Source of the DNA: Thalassoroseus pseudoceratinae
GTDB lineage: Bacteria > Planctomycetota > Planctomycetia > Planctomycetales > Planctomycetaceae
NCBI RefSeq assembly: GCF_011634775.1
Contig: NZ_JAALXT010000002.1
Location: forward strand, 930,001-994,000
Reading direction: 5' to 3'
Length of the DNA: 64,000 bases
Part shown: piece after piece, positions 20,001 through 28,907 of the stretch
Layout: each line of letters opens with the position of its first letter
Numbering within the stretch: the stretch's first letter is position 1
Notes under the pieces: generated by a model
The model's database searches: none
The model's input: only the letters and a program-made list of their open reading frames with translations
Told to the model about the DNA's origin: nothing
Position numbers and translations under genes: made by a program

Positions 20001-22023
20001 GGTCAACTGGAACAACGTCCCGTTGACTGTTCAATTCGATCCCAACTACATGCCGACCGATGGGGACGAATTTACGCTCGTCAATTTCGTCGATGCCGGA
20101 GCGGGGTCAGTTGGTGTTCTAGGTGGTCTGGTCGAAGGTGACTCAATCAGCTTCGATGGGTTTGAAGCAACAATCAGCTACATCGGTGGGGATGGGAACG
20201 ATGTCACACTGACCATCCAAACGCTCAATCGTCCGCCGGAAATCACAGCTCCAATCGAGCAAACTACAGACGAAGATACGCCGCTGATCTTCCGTTCGAT
20301 CAGCAACAATCGCATTTCCATCTCCGATCCCGACGCCGCAGATGCCGACGTTGAAATCACGCTGGCTGTCACCAATGGAACACTCACGCTGGGACAGATG
20401 AGCGGCTCAACACTGACAGTTACTGATACGATTGATAATCTGAACTCGTTGCTCAACGGGCTTGTGTATCAACCGCATGAAGATTTCTTTGGCTCTGATA
20501 CATTGACTATGAGTGTCGATGATCTCGGAAACACCGGAAATGGCGGGCCACAGATCGGGACAGCGTCGATTAATCTAAACATTAACCCCGTCAACGAAAG
20601 CCCCATTAACACGGTTCCCAGTCCGCAATCGGTGGCTTACCTGACCGAACTCGTTTTCTCATCCACGACCGAGAATCGCATCTCGATTGCCGATCCCGAT
20701 ATCACCACAGGGGCGGAAACCGTCGAAGTCACCCTGAGTGTTACTAGTGGCATAATCAGTCTTGCAACGACTAGCGGACTGCAATTCATAGACGGTGATG
20801 GTGCTGATGACAGCACAATTACAGTCCAAGGGGCTTTGAGTGATATCAACAACGCTTTGGACGGCCTAACATACCGATCGAACATAGAGTTCTTTGGGGA
20901 AGATGTTCTAACAATCACCACAAATGATCTCGGACAGATCGGCACTGAACCACTGGACGACACCGACACTATGTCAATCACAGTGGCAGAGCCGATCATC
21001 GATTCTCCACTTTCCCAATTGGAAGAGACACCAATTTCGCCTTCGTTGATCAATGGTGATTTTACGAACGTCGTCTCAGGCAATTTCGATGGCGACGGGG
21101 CGGCTGAGAACTTGCAGGATGACCTCTTCTATTGGAATCCCACGACAGGGGCCAACCGGTTAGTTCGTGGTGATGGAACCATACAGAATTCCGTCATTGA
21201 TCCCCTCTGGATTAATGGCGACGACTTCTTCGAGATGATTGCTGCAGATCTCGATGCCGACGCTCCGGATGACCTATTCTTTTGGAATCCGGTCAGCGGG
21301 AAGAATCGTTTGGCTCACATCTCATTTGATGAGCAGGTCTCGGCAAGTGTTGAAGCTGACGCTGTCGACCGCACGTTGATTAACGGCAACGACTATACAA
21401 CGTTAGTTGCAGGAGACCTTGATGGCGAGGGGCCTGCTGACCTCTTCCTTTGGCACCCGGCAACAGGTGCGAACCGCTTGATACACTTATCGGAAGCGGA
21501 TGTTGCTGCTGTTGAAAATGATGTGATTCCTCGGCAGATGATCAACGGGAACGATTATGAGCAGATTCGACTCGGCGACTTTGTGGCTGGAGGTCTCGCG
21601 GAATTGGCATTTGTGAATCTTAGTACCGGTGCAAATCGTCTCATCGAATTGACAGCAGTCACGCCTGGTCAAGACACCGCATTCGATCAGTTAACCACGA
21701 GTTGGATTCAGCCGACGACTATAAATGGCGGAGTTTACTCTCAAATTGTAGTCGGTGACTTCGACAACAACGGTCTTAGTGATGTCTTCGCTTGGAACCC
21801 AGTCTCCGGTGAGAATCGCTTGCTGCTTGCTGGGATTACTATCGAGGTCATCGATCAGCCAATCACACCAAGTATGATCAATGGCGGGGTGTTCGATACC
21901 GCAACGCCGCTTATGTCTCAGACTGACCTTGGTTCCGGTAGGACAGACTTGCTTTTCTGGGATAGTGTCACAGGCCAAAACCGCATGCTCATTGGAGAGA
22001 TAACAACGAGTGTGCCAGACTAG
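17038..22023 (+). CDS. Giant modular surface protein (LEPR-XLL-like, DUF4465, cadherin-like, FG-GAP-like repeats)
   Basis: A 1,661-residue protein. Residues 35-45 (ETLEERTLLTA) match the planctomycete LEPR-XLL export motif. Residues about 50-285 resemble DUF4465, with GFAVSN, GFGNQF, LPDGYRIETAQFTN and a C-terminal AYFAIDSLVF. Residues about 290-1060 are Thr/Asp-rich beta-helix-like passenger sequence, with ISYIGGDGNDVTLT near 669 and 1046 ending two modules. About 1064-1310 hold two cadherin-like tandem domains, each opening with a P-x-E/T linker and NRISIxDPD. From about 1336 to the end come six repeats of roughly 54 residues. ATG 17038 follows AGGA by eight bases. No sortase or PEP-CTERM anchor is visible. 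Function is likely adhesion or cell-surface architecture; inferred. Confidence 0.88.
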   Translation: MTLTHWLKNLLPGRVPNRMARRRASLQQVAVACVETLEERTLLTAVVDFEDIPLDAESHFNGPDPNGTIEQGSFGDVQVGKIESGGVEFSNVYDLTFGSWSGFAVSNETDTTTPGFGNQFSAFPGTGVGAGADNYGLGFGHIGGLDSTDEDQLRDLPTITLPDGYRIETAQFTNTTYTALSMRDGDLFTKQFGGPTGDDPDFFKLSVYGIDASGEALGTEVEFYLADFRFSDNSQDYILDTWEALDLSSLADARTLHFNLTSSDVGDFGMNTPAYFAIDSLVFQTPPDPNAIVDAGDSANDGTADEFMVDVDGTDLVVTVNGNEVLRQPWAETESLTLNGSSDDDSFTIDQNDDLIEIPININGGLQTNADTLIVDGGTFDTVTIDHTSLADGSLQLDSAAIQFTGIEPLNVTGSTTTNLVINLTDVPDTTDLSVSDGSLTIESTNGSHGDDRLDLNGVTTISINAAAGADTLTFQDIAVDEYTGDWNVEGGTEIDSYVVMATATVALSNGFALEDDEEIRVDGELLLPSMAFLSLGDLSRLTGHGVVQGNVVAAGAGRVSPGENFGQLTIDGNLDLAGGELTIILGGQTAGTDYDQVVVTNSATEVDLTGTTLSSGLEFAPMTGDVFTILDNQSMEPITGTFNGLAEGAEFELQNPILGITSTVQISYIGGDGNDVTLTVLEPLVTPAETDVILADGALTITDVNGGDSDDSLTLSIADGILRVSDPYNTLAGSGTGVVEVDEHIIEIPVENITAGISINTQSGTDQVTFDSAFDLNDNLLSVETDILNLDGSLTTTGAVTLNANVELNQPLTITASALEFAGTVTGIGDTAVTLITDNLELGGSLVDIFPTLEPLTPGTSIGLGGAAGTLNLDDAELANLGALGAIIGDATKAGTITLDSAIFAGDVTLIGALILGNAGVDLTAGGEVQLQATVQPGGIESVGELSVDSLSLTFDAIVSTLVFDAVNAGNAGIDYDQLQILGIGQQVNWNNVPLTVQFDPNYMPTDGDEFTLVNFVDAGAGSVGVLGGLVEGDSISFDGFEATISYIGGDGNDVTLTIQTLNRPPEITAPIEQTTDEDTPLIFRSISNNRISISDPDAADADVEITLAVTNGTLTLGQMSGSTLTVTDTIDNLNSLLNGLVYQPHEDFFGSDTLTMSVDDLGNTGNGGPQIGTASINLNINPVNESPINTVPSPQSVAYLTELVFSSTTENRISIADPDITTGAETVEVTLSVTSGIISLATTSGLQFIDGDGADDSTITVQGALSDINNALDGLTYRSNIEFFGEDVLTITTNDLGQIGTEPLDDTDTMSITVAEPIIDSPLSQLEETPISPSLINGDFTNVVSGNFDGDGAAENLQDDLFYWNPTTGANRLVRGDGTIQNSVIDPLWINGDDFFEMIAADLDADAPDDLFFWNPVSGKNRLAHISFDEQVSASVEADAVDRTLINGNDYTTLVAGDLDGEGPADLFLWHPATGANRLIHLSEADVAAVENDVIPRQMINGNDYEQIRLGDFVAGGLAELAFVNLSTGANRLIELTAVTPGQDTAFDQLTTSWIQPTTINGGVYSQIVVGDFDNNGLSDVFAWNPVSGENRLLLAGITIEVIDQPITPSMINGGVFDTATPLMSQTDLGSGRTDLLFWDSVTGQNRMLIGEITTSVPD
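21043..22008 (+). repeat. Six tandem protein repeats of about 54 residues
   Basis: Units begin near 21043, 21207, 21370, 21532, 21712 and 21868. The core reads ING-x-D/V-F/Y, then GDFD-G-x-G, then D-L/V-F-x-WNP-x-T/S-G-x-NRL. This resembles FG-GAP/VCBS repeats but with a fixed WNPxTGxNRL block. Unit 4 lacks the WNP and has VNLSTG instead. Spacings are about 156-180 bases. Confidence 0.85.
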
Positions 22024-22074
22024 AATGTCTCAGTAGCAACCTCTGATGATACACAACGTGTTTGGTCGACGTTG

Positions 22075-22108
22075 CCATTCCGCTTTCTGATTCAGCAAAG
22101 CGGAATGG
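22075..22108. other. 12-bp inverted repeat
   Basis: CCATTCCGCTTT at 22075-22086 pairs exactly with 22097-22108 around a ten-base loop, in the gap between the giant surface-protein gene and the convergent aldehyde dehydrogenase gene. No T-run follows on either strand, so it may be a factor-dependent transcription end or an RNA-stabilising hairpin. Confidence 0.5.
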
Positions 22109-22282
22109 GAGCAAACTAGCCTACAATCGAGGTTGAATTGGGAGGTGCATTGCAGCGTTACACTGCACTTGGTCGAAACGATGCGCGCGTGATGAACGAG
22201 ACAACTATGCATCGTTCGATTCAAAACGTATTGTGCTAGCGAGGTCGCCAAAGTTCAGTTGACCGCTAGGGCGACTCTAGTA

Positions 22283-23653
22283 TCAACCCACCCAAACTGT
22301 CTTTCGATTGACGAACGCTAGCATTCCATCTTCTCCGAGTTCTCGCCCGTATCCCGAGTTTTTGATTCCGCCAAAGGGAATCCGTGGGTCGGATTTGACA
22401 ATTTCGTTGAGGAAGACCGCGCCGGCCGAAATCTCGGAACTCAGTTCGATGGCATTGTCTGGCTGCGTGGTCCAAAGACTGGCGCCGAGGCCAAAACTCG
22501 ACCGATTTGCTAACTGAATGGCCTCCGAGATATCACGGAACGGGACCACTGCCGCCACGGGGCCAAATGTCTCATCATCAAACGCGGGCATGCCCGGCGC
22601 GACGTCTGTGAGGACAGTTGGCTCATAAAACCAGCCTTTCCCAGGAAGGTTTCGACCACCGCAAGCGAGTCGGCCGCCGGCTTGGATCGTTTCGAGAACT
22701 TGCCGATGCAATTGGTCCCGCAAGTCCGAGCGTGCGAGTGGTCCCGCGTCCGTGTTCTTGTTAAGCGGATTTCCGACCTTAATTTGCATCATTTGCTTCA
22801 CAAATTGTTCTTGGAAATCGCCAATCACAGCTTGGTCGACCAAAAAACGTTTCGCGGCGATACAGCTTTGCCCCGTATTCTGAGTGCGTGCTTGGACGGC
22901 TTTAGGGACGACCTTCGATAGATCCGCATCGGCCAAGACAATGAACGGATCTGAACCTCCGAGTTCGAGTACAGTTGGCTTGATGTGCTCTCCCGCCTTC
23001 GCCGCGACAGCACGACCGGCACGTTCGCTTCCCGTTAGCGTGACACCACGAATAGCCGGAGACGCAACTAAGTGTTCCGCGCGCTCACGCGAAAGGAAAA
23101 CAACTGAGAATACTCCTTCCGGAAAACCCGCTTCCGAAAAAAGTTTCGCAGTCTCCGATGCGACACCACAGACATTATTTGCATGCTTCAATACCACAAC
23201 ATTGCCACTAGCAATTGCAGGGACTGCAGCGCGGAAGACCTGCCAGTATGGGAGATTCCAGGGCATGATTGCTAGGATCGGACCCAATGGGTCGTTCTGA
23301 ACCCAAGACTCTTTTGCATCGGTTGTGACGTTCTTTCGTTCTAGTATTCGTCCGCCATTGTGTGCGTAGAACTCACAAACACTCGCACATTTTTCAACCT
23401 CTGCCTCAGCTTGCGAAACCGGCTTACCCATCTCGAGTGACGCAAGTCGAGCTAACTCTGCTTTCCTTTGCTGTAATCGAGCAGCTAAATTGATCAAACG
23501 CTCCGCCCGTTCAGCGAACTTGAGTTTTCGCCACGCTTCAAATGCTTCTTCCGCCGTCTGGAGGCAATGCTCAAGTTCACTCTCAGAGGTTTCTGCATAC
23601 TCGGCAATTGTTTCCTCGGTGGCGGGGTTGATCGACTGAATTGTATTGCCCAT
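22283..23653 (-). CDS. NAD(P)-dependent aldehyde dehydrogenase, succinate-semialdehyde type
   Basis: A 456-residue enzyme, the length of Sad/YneI-type succinate-semialdehyde dehydrogenases. The catalytic Cys is in [12 protein letters not shown] and the general base Glu in LELGGSDPF. The cofactor region reads [28 protein letters not shown] is the C-terminal family block. GGAG sits five bases before ATG 23653. It is the last gene of a six-gene minus-strand run that starts at 28678, following the archaemetzincin-like gene by 60 bases. The true aldehyde is not fixed by sequence; semialdehydes or lipid-derived aldehydes are both possible. Confidence 0.92.
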   Translation of the reverse strand: MGNTIQSINPATEETIAEYAETSESELEHCLQTAEEAFEAWRKLKFAERAERLINLAARLQQRKAELARLASLEMGKPVSQAEAEVEKCASVCEFYAHNGGRILERKNVTTDAKESWVQNDPLGPILAIMPWNLPYWQVFRAAVPAIASGNVVVLKHANNVCGVASETAKLFSEAGFPEGVFSVVFLSRERAEHLVASPAIRGVTLTGSERAGRAVAAKAGEHIKPTVLELGGSDPFIVLADADLSKVVPKAVQARTQNTGQSCIAAKRFLVDQAVIGDFQEQFVKQMMQIKVGNPLNKNTDAGPLARSDLRDQLHRQVLETIQAGGRLACGGRNLPGKGWFYEPTVLTDVAPGMPAFDDETFGPVAAVVPFRDISEAIQLANRSSFGLGASLWTTQPDNAIELSSEISAGAVFLNEIVKSDPRIPFGGIKNSGYGRELGEDGMLAFVNRKTVWVG

Positions 23654-23713
23654 GATTTCTCCAGTTATCCAAATCGACTAATGTTCAAGACATCTGACCG
23701 ACGGTCACTCGTT

Positions 23714-24922
23714 CTATATTTCTTCATCCACAAATATGATGTGCCGAAAGTAACGGTGTTCTTCGAAACTCGCGCCCAGAGCCCCGACAATCACAGAGAA
23801 CGATGCCACAATGACCGAAACAATTGCATAGACCTGCCAAGTAATGTCGTCGAGGCCAGTCCATCGCTTTATGAGTTCAGGCTGAAATAGCAAACATGTG
23901 ACAGCAGTCAAGAGTGCAAACGTCGCGGCATACATTGCTAGCATGCCGATGAGTACGACAGAAACTGATGTGACATTCGTGATGACTGATTGCTCACTCA
24001 TTCGCTGTTCACGTCGGACGAGGAGTTGCTGTCGAACCGTGACATAACCAGCGGTCACGAGAATCGTTGCGATTGCAAGAAATACGGAGAGAGCAATCGG
24101 CTGGACGACGGAGAGTTCCCAGGCCTCGGCAGTCACGATAAGTATCAAGGAACTCGACAAGGCTGCCGTCGTGAGGCGGTTTAGACGCACGGGAAATTCC
24201 CAGGGTCTTGCGCCAATCACAGCATCCGCAATTTCATGGCGATTCAGCCAAGAACTTTGAATGTAGAAGGAAATTGGATGGATTCGGCCTTGCTCTGGGA
24301 CTTCTTCTAGTCGAAGGTCCGCAATTAGACTCAAGTTGTCCTTGAGGACTTCACGTTGCTGGTCGGACCAATCGGCGTCGTCTAGTGAGTCTAAGTCGAC
24401 GAGCGTCTGAATTCTGTTCATAATCGTGTCAGATTCCCTTTCACAATCAAGAGAGTTGATCTGACCAAATGCCTGCCGTGCTAGAGTCTTAAGTCGACCA
24501 GCAAGGCAACGAACCCGAACTGAAGAGTCTACCGAATGGTCTTCTGTGCGAGGGTCAAGCCGAGCGGTTGAGAGGACTGCGGAATCCATCGATCGGGACA
24601 CAATGCCGTATGCAAACGGCTTGTAATGCGAAACGAGGTCGGCGGGTGTGACAACAAACACAAAATCCCAATCGCGGGCGTCACGTTCTTCTCTCGCAAT
24701 GTCCAGGAGAACTACAGGCTCGGCTCGGGTATTGGTGGAAGTCAGTTCGCGTCGCCACACCGTCTGAAACTCCCATTCAAAATCTGGGAAACTAGTTGAG
24801 AGACTCTCCTGCAGACTTAATCGAAACTGCTGTAGCGCTTGCGTCGTAGGTTGATCCAACTCTTCGGCGATGATTAAGCCGATCTCAATGGGGCGGAGTG
24901 CTGTCGTTTCTGTCTGCGTCAT
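23714..24922 (-). CDS. Membrane protein with a degenerate archaemetzincin-like domain
   Basis: A 402-residue protein, not a well-known family. Residues 1-205 are soluble and 225-402 hold four to five membrane helices with a repeated pattern. In the soluble part, WDFVFVVTPADL, then VLSTARLDPR, then LKTLARQAFGQINSLDCE and TIMN, follow the order of archaemetzincin (M54) blocks. However, the HExxH zinc site is replaced by ARQAFGQ, so no protease activity is expected. AGGAGA precedes ATG 24922 by nine bases. It lies between the APH-kinase gene and the ALDH gene. The M54 relation is an inference by eye. Confidence 0.65.
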   Translation of the reverse strand: MTQTETTALRPIEIGLIIAEELDQPTTQALQQFRLSLQESLSTSFPDFEWEFQTVWRRELTSTNTRAEPVVLLDIAREERDARDWDFVFVVTPADLVSHYKPFAYGIVSRSMDSAVLSTARLDPRTEDHSVDSSVRVRCLAGRLKTLARQAFGQINSLDCERESDTIMNRIQTLVDLDSLDDADWSDQQREVLKDNLSLIADLRLEEVPEQGRIHPISFYIQSSWLNRHEIADAVIGARPWEFPVRLNRLTTAALSSSLILIVTAEAWELSVVQPIALSVFLAIATILVTAGYVTVRQQLLVRREQRMSEQSVITNVTSVSVVLIGMLAMYAATFALLTAVTCLLFQPELIKRWTGLDDITWQVYAIVSVIVASFSVIVGALGASFEEHRYFRHIIFVDEEI

Positions 24923-25018
24923 GCCTGAGTGTCTCCTTGATCCTGTTTGTTGGCGATCTTGGTCGTCTAGCATTCGTTGGCTGTCTTGCAGCCCAATTGG
25001 CACTCAGGGACTAAATCG

Positions 25019-26551
25019 CTAACGATGATCGAACATCTTCTGGATCGGCCGTTCAATGTCTTTAGTTGTATCGATCTCGTACACGAAGTTGCGTTCGTAT
25101 TCCTCAAACGGTTCATTGTTCGTGAGTTGCATTTCGAGTACTCGCAGATCCGCGTCGGAAACGTCATCGGCTTGCTTGCTTCGTGCAGTGACACGTGACT
25201 GTAGAGTTTCGGTGGGGGCTTGTAGGTCGAGAATGATGAATTCGACGTCATTACGTTCTGCAATATGGCGAAACCGTGCTCGGCGGTCTTTTTTAAGGAA
25301 TGTCGCATCAGCAATGACTGGGAAGCGAGTGTTAACTACCAATGCCGCAACTTGGGCAAGCCGTTCGTAAGTCTTCGTGGTTGCATCGTTCGAGTATAGG
25401 TTCGCGTCTTTGATTAGATGGTTAAATAGACGTTTGCGTTCGACATCGGATCGAACACGGATTGCGGCATGTTGTTCAAGTGCAGTCTGCGTCACCGTTG
25501 TCTTTCCGCTTCCCGAGAAGCCATGAGTGATCAGCAACGGAGACCGGCCAGGATTCGAGTATTCTTCGGCCAAACGTATCAATGCATCCATCGCCTGAAT
25601 TTCTTCATGCGGAATATCGTGTTGATCATCGTTTTGACTCCATCGAATTGCCTTCACTTTTGCGCGGACGAGCGCACGATAGGACACGTAGAATGGAAGC
25701 AAGTTCACGCCGTCATAGTCTCCGGTCAGTTCGAGATAGCGATTGAGCAGTCGATAGGCATATGGACGAAGATTTCGGTACTCGAGGTCCATCATGATGA
25801 AAGCAATTTCGCACATGACGTCGATCCAGCGAAGTTCTGGATTGAAGTCAATACCGTCAAATACGGTAACTCTACCATTCACGAGAGCAATGTTGCCTAA
25901 ATGTAAGTCGCCATGACATTCTCGGATATAGCCGTTTTCACGTCGCATCTGCCAGTTAGCGGCAGAACATTTCCAATGTTCATGGAGTTGGCTTGATATT
26001 CGTTTGAGCCGCTGCAACTGGGCCTCGTCTGTGAGTTGTTTCTGAAGAGGGGCGATGCACCCCTCGACGGCTTGCCAGATCAGATTGCTGGTTCCGTACG
26101 CTGAATCGAGTTCCGCAGTGTCGATGTTTGTATGGAACTGGGCTAGCATCTCCGCCAGTTCGTCAATGTGGTTTTGTTTCAGGTCGCCATCGGCGGCGAC
26201 CTGTTGGAGGAGTTGATCCGAGTTGAAACGCTTCATTTTGACTGCATAGTCAATTGGTAGTCCATTTCCTTCCAGTTGTGGATTCTCGATGCTTCCGGTG
26301 ATTGGGACCACATCCAAGTAGAGTTCCGGTGCCAGTCGTCGGTTCAATCGGATTTCTTCGTTGCAGTAGTGGTGACGCTTCTCCAATGTGGAGAAGTCCG
26401 CAAATCCTAAGTCGACGGGCTTTTTGATTTTCCACGCGTAGTCTCCATCAAGGATTACCCATGAAATGTGTGTCTCGTGCAGTTGAGGTGGATCTTGTTC
26501 TGTCGATTGTTCTCTGATCTTTGCGAATAAGGAGTGCCCCAGATTCTTCAT
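25019..26551 (-). CDS. APH-like kinase fused to a P-loop kinase (AAA family)
   Basis: A 510-residue two-domain cytoplasmic protein. Residues 1-325 form an aminoglycoside-phosphotransferase-like fold with catalytic block CHGDLHLGNI near 215 and the metal-binding region VFDGIDFNPELRW. Residues 335-510 form a P-loop kinase with Walker A GFSGSGKTTVT near 348, like gluconate or zeta-type kinases; FIILDLQAP follows. Fusions of this type are common in bacteria but the phosphate acceptor is unknown; drug resistance should not be assumed. No clear ribosome site precedes ATG 26551, so coupling with the ZIP gene 81 bases upstream is possible. Confidence 0.85.
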   Translation of the reverse strand: MKNLGHSLFAKIREQSTEQDPPQLHETHISWVILDGDYAWKIKKPVDLGFADFSTLEKRHHYCNEEIRLNRRLAPELYLDVVPITGSIENPQLEGNGLPIDYAVKMKRFNSDQLLQQVAADGDLKQNHIDELAEMLAQFHTNIDTAELDSAYGTSNLIWQAVEGCIAPLQKQLTDEAQLQRLKRISSQLHEHWKCSAANWQMRRENGYIRECHGDLHLGNIALVNGRVTVFDGIDFNPELRWIDVMCEIAFIMMDLEYRNLRPYAYRLLNRYLELTGDYDGVNLLPFYVSYRALVRAKVKAIRWSQNDDQHDIPHEEIQAMDALIRLAEEYSNPGRSPLLITHGFSGSGKTTVTQTALEQHAAIRVRSDVERKRLFNHLIKDANLYSNDATTKTYERLAQVAALVVNTRFPVIADATFLKKDRRARFRHIAERNDVEFIILDLQAPTETLQSRVTARSKQADDVSDADLRVLEMQLTNNEPFEEYERNFVYEIDTTKDIERPIQKMFDHR

Positions 26552-26632
26552 TGTTATGAGCCGTCTTTCGCATAGGTGACAGGTTGATTTCGTCGATCGA
26601 TTTCCGTGTTGTATGGCGGACGTGCCATTGCG

Positions 26633-27466
26633 TCAGCCGAGCGCCACGTCCAGTACCATCATGATTCCAAAGCCAATCATTAGCCATAGTGTCGACCAAT
26701 CCACATTTCCTTCATGTTGAGATTGTGGGATCAACTCTTCAACGACCACGTAGATCATCGCACCGGCGGCAAAGGATAGTGCATAGGGAAGGATTGGTGC
26801 GGCGTAGACGACTGCCGCGGCACCTAGGACTGCGGCAATAGGCTCGACAATGCCAGAGATCTGTCCATAGAAGAAGCACTGCCGTTGAGTTAAACCGTCG
26901 CCCCGCAAGGGCATCGCGACTGCAATGCCCTCGGGAAAGTTTTGGAGACCGATCCCGATTGCCAATGCGATCGCTCCACCGATCGTTGCTGATGTTAGTC
27001 CTGCAGTTGCTCCACCAAATGCGACACCTACGGCAAGTCCTTCGGGGATATTGTGAATGGTAATCGCTAGGACTAGCAAAACGCTCCGTTCCCAAGCCGT
27101 TTTGTGTCCTTCGGATTTCTCGATTGGGAGATCCGGATGTAAATGCGGTATTGTTTGGTCAATCACCCAGAGGAAAGCCCCTCCAGTTAGGAAGCCGATC
27201 ACGGCTGGAAGCCACGCCGGAATTGATGTTGACTCCTGGGATACTTCAATTGCAGGAGCCAATAGAGACCAAAAACTAGCCGCTATCATGACTCCCGCAG
27301 CAAACCCTAACATTGCGTCAAGAAATTTGCGATTGACAGTCCGAGTTGTAAAGACAAGGGATGCGCCGACTGCGGTCACTCCCCAGGTAAAACACCCAGC
27401 GAGCAATGCTTGCCAAACGGGGTGTGTGTCCGTGTACCATTGGGGAATGACATTACTAAAATTCAT
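26633..27466 (-). CDS. ZIP-family metal transporter
   Basis: A 277-residue membrane protein with about eight helices. The metal-binding helices carry the family motifs [10 protein letters not shown] near residue 138 and [10 protein letters not shown] near 175. A histidine-bearing loop (PHLHPDLP) lies between helices 3 and 4, and a Glu-Glu pair (VVEELIP) lies near the C-terminus. ZIP proteins bring Zn, Fe or Mn into the cytoplasm. It sits between the SPW-like and APH-kinase genes in a collinear run, which suggests that metal supply is part of the island's job. Confidence 0.93.
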   Translation of the reverse strand: MNFSNVIPQWYTDTHPVWQALLAGCFTWGVTAVGASLVFTTRTVNRKFLDAMLGFAAGVMIAASFWSLLAPAIEVSQESTSIPAWLPAVIGFLTGGAFLWVIDQTIPHLHPDLPIEKSEGHKTAWERSVLLVLAITIHNIPEGLAVGVAFGGATAGLTSATIGGAIALAIGIGLQNFPEGIAVAMPLRGDGLTQRQCFFYGQISGIVEPIAAVLGAAAVVYAAPILPYALSFAAGAMIYVVVEELIPQSQHEGNVDWSTLWLMIGFGIMMVLDVALG

Positions 27467-27582
27467 AAGCTTTCAGTGTGATGTCTATGTTGGTGCTAGT
27501 CTTGTCGTGCGGCCGGCCGTCTGATGTTCTTGGATGAAAGATGCAGGATAATGTTGGCCGACGCGATAGATCTTTGAGATTA

Positions 27583-27969
27583 CTAGTCATTGGACGTCAG
27601 TGGCGTTTCGGGATAGATGTTGTCGGGATGCGGTAGCTGCCAAGCTTTTGGAGGCGCAGTGGCTCGATTTGGGATGACTCCGAACATCATGAGCAGCAAT
27701 CCGACGAGAAGATGGTTCTGCGCCATTGCCGTTGCGTCGCCAAATCCTTTGAGATAAGCAAATGCGACTAACCAACATCCAACGAGTGGTTGAAGCCAAT
27801 GTGCAGCACGCGTTGGTCTCCAGTAAGACAGTATGGCCAACAGAATGACAACACTACCGCAAATGAGATTGTGTTCCCAAAGACCGTAGTTGGGTTGTCC
27901 GTAATAGAAGATCAACGGACTCATGATTAACCAACAACCGAGAGTACCTTCAAGATCTCGACTCCACAT
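27583..27969 (-). CDS. SPW-repeat-like small membrane protein
   Basis: A 128-residue protein with four membrane helices. It resembles the SPW family: two similar halves, the first ending in LIMSPLIFYYG, and a second with LQPLVGCWLVAF. These are usually found next to VKOR-like or epimerase genes. It starts seven bases after the stop of the VKOR-like gene, so the two are translationally linked. GAGGA lies just before ATG 27969. The function of SPW proteins is not established. Confidence 0.75.
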   Translation of the reverse strand: MWSRDLEGTLGCWLIMSPLIFYYGQPNYGLWEHNLICGSVVILLAILSYWRPTRAAHWLQPLVGCWLVAFAYLKGFGDATAMAQNHLLVGLLLMMFGVIPNRATAPPKAWQLPHPDNIYPETPLTSND

Positions 27970-27976
27970 ATCGTCC

Positions 27977-28678
27977 TCATGCTTTCTTTGTTTCTGGGAA
28001 GGTGATCATCTGAGCGGCGATCTTATCTCCTTCAGGGGTACGAACGCCGAAGAAGATTTTCCAAAAGATGGAACGGTCATCAGTCTGAGTCCACACACGA
28101 TAGAGATACAGCAGACATGACCAAACTTCGTCAAACGCGAGCACAACTAAGATGAGAGAAATGACTGCGGTGACCAGGCAGAGGAAACACCAGGAACCGA
28201 CAGCCGTGCCTTGCAAGATGACGAGGATCACGCTCACGAGACCAAGCGGGATGACGTCAATTCCGAAGATCAAGACCAGCCACGGGCGATATTGCCAGCG
28301 TCGCTGAGAACCAGCCAATCCGAAAATGGCGTCGCCAAGGTAGGCCAAGGCTCCGAAAATCGCATCCGGGACAAGAAACCAGTAACGCATTTCTTCGGAA
28401 ACGTCGGAGTCGAGAACCGACGCCGTTTGCTCGCCAAACACGGGATCCCAAACGTCGTCAATCAATCGCCATTGATACATGCCCATGTATGTTGCGATTG
28501 CGAAGGCCACCATCGCCAAAACGCAGATGGGAATCCTTTGGCTCCACGCCGATGGGTTGTACTTCCACGGTTGTGGGATCGCGTCGTCACGACACGCATT
28601 TTGTTCCTCCTGCGACGTTGTCGACTGGCTGTTCATGGCACTGGTGTCCCCGGGAGTCGAATGTTGAAATCTGAACAT
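27977..28678 (-). CDS. Vitamin K epoxide reductase-like membrane protein
   Basis: About 233 residues. After a polar N-terminal region come four to five membrane helices. The redox CxxC is in SWCFLCL. The preceding region [13 protein letters not shown] and [15 protein letters not shown] fits the VKOR fold. The two loop cysteines of classical VKORs, which shuttle electrons to CxxC, are absent. GGGAG lies just two bases before ATG 28678, tight spacing; ATG 28636 or TTG 28720 are alternatives, so the start is uncertain. It heads the six-gene minus-strand run. Confidence 0.78.
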   Translation of the reverse strand: MFRFQHSTPGDTSAMNSQSTTSQEEQNACRDDAIPQPWKYNPSAWSQRIPICVLAMVAFAIATYMGMYQWRLIDDVWDPVFGEQTASVLDSDVSEEMRYWFLVPDAIFGALAYLGDAIFGLAGSQRRWQYRPWLVLIFGIDVIPLGLVSVILVILQGTAVGSWCFLCLVTAVISLILVVLAFDEVWSCLLYLYRVWTQTDDRSIFWKIFFGVRTPEGDKIAAQMITFPETKKA

Positions 28679-28907
28679 GACTCCCAGCAATCGGTAGACC
28701 AATCTCGTCAGAGCGGACAAACCCGGCCAATTGGCAAATCGGAGTGCGATCGATGGTCACTTTGGCCCCAGAGTGGTCGATGAACTGGCAACCAGAAGGG
28801 CGACGCCAATCATAGGTTCGATTTCCCTTGGTTTTCGCTGGTCTTTGGGGGCTTGAGGATGGCTGGCACGGTTCGTGCACAACATGCTCGGAGAGAGGAG
28901 TAATCTC

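Noticed and set aside
25019-26551. Aminoglycoside resistance gene
   Set aside because: The APH fold is shared by many kinases; fusion to a P-loop kinase domain and lack of resistance context do not support a resistance call.
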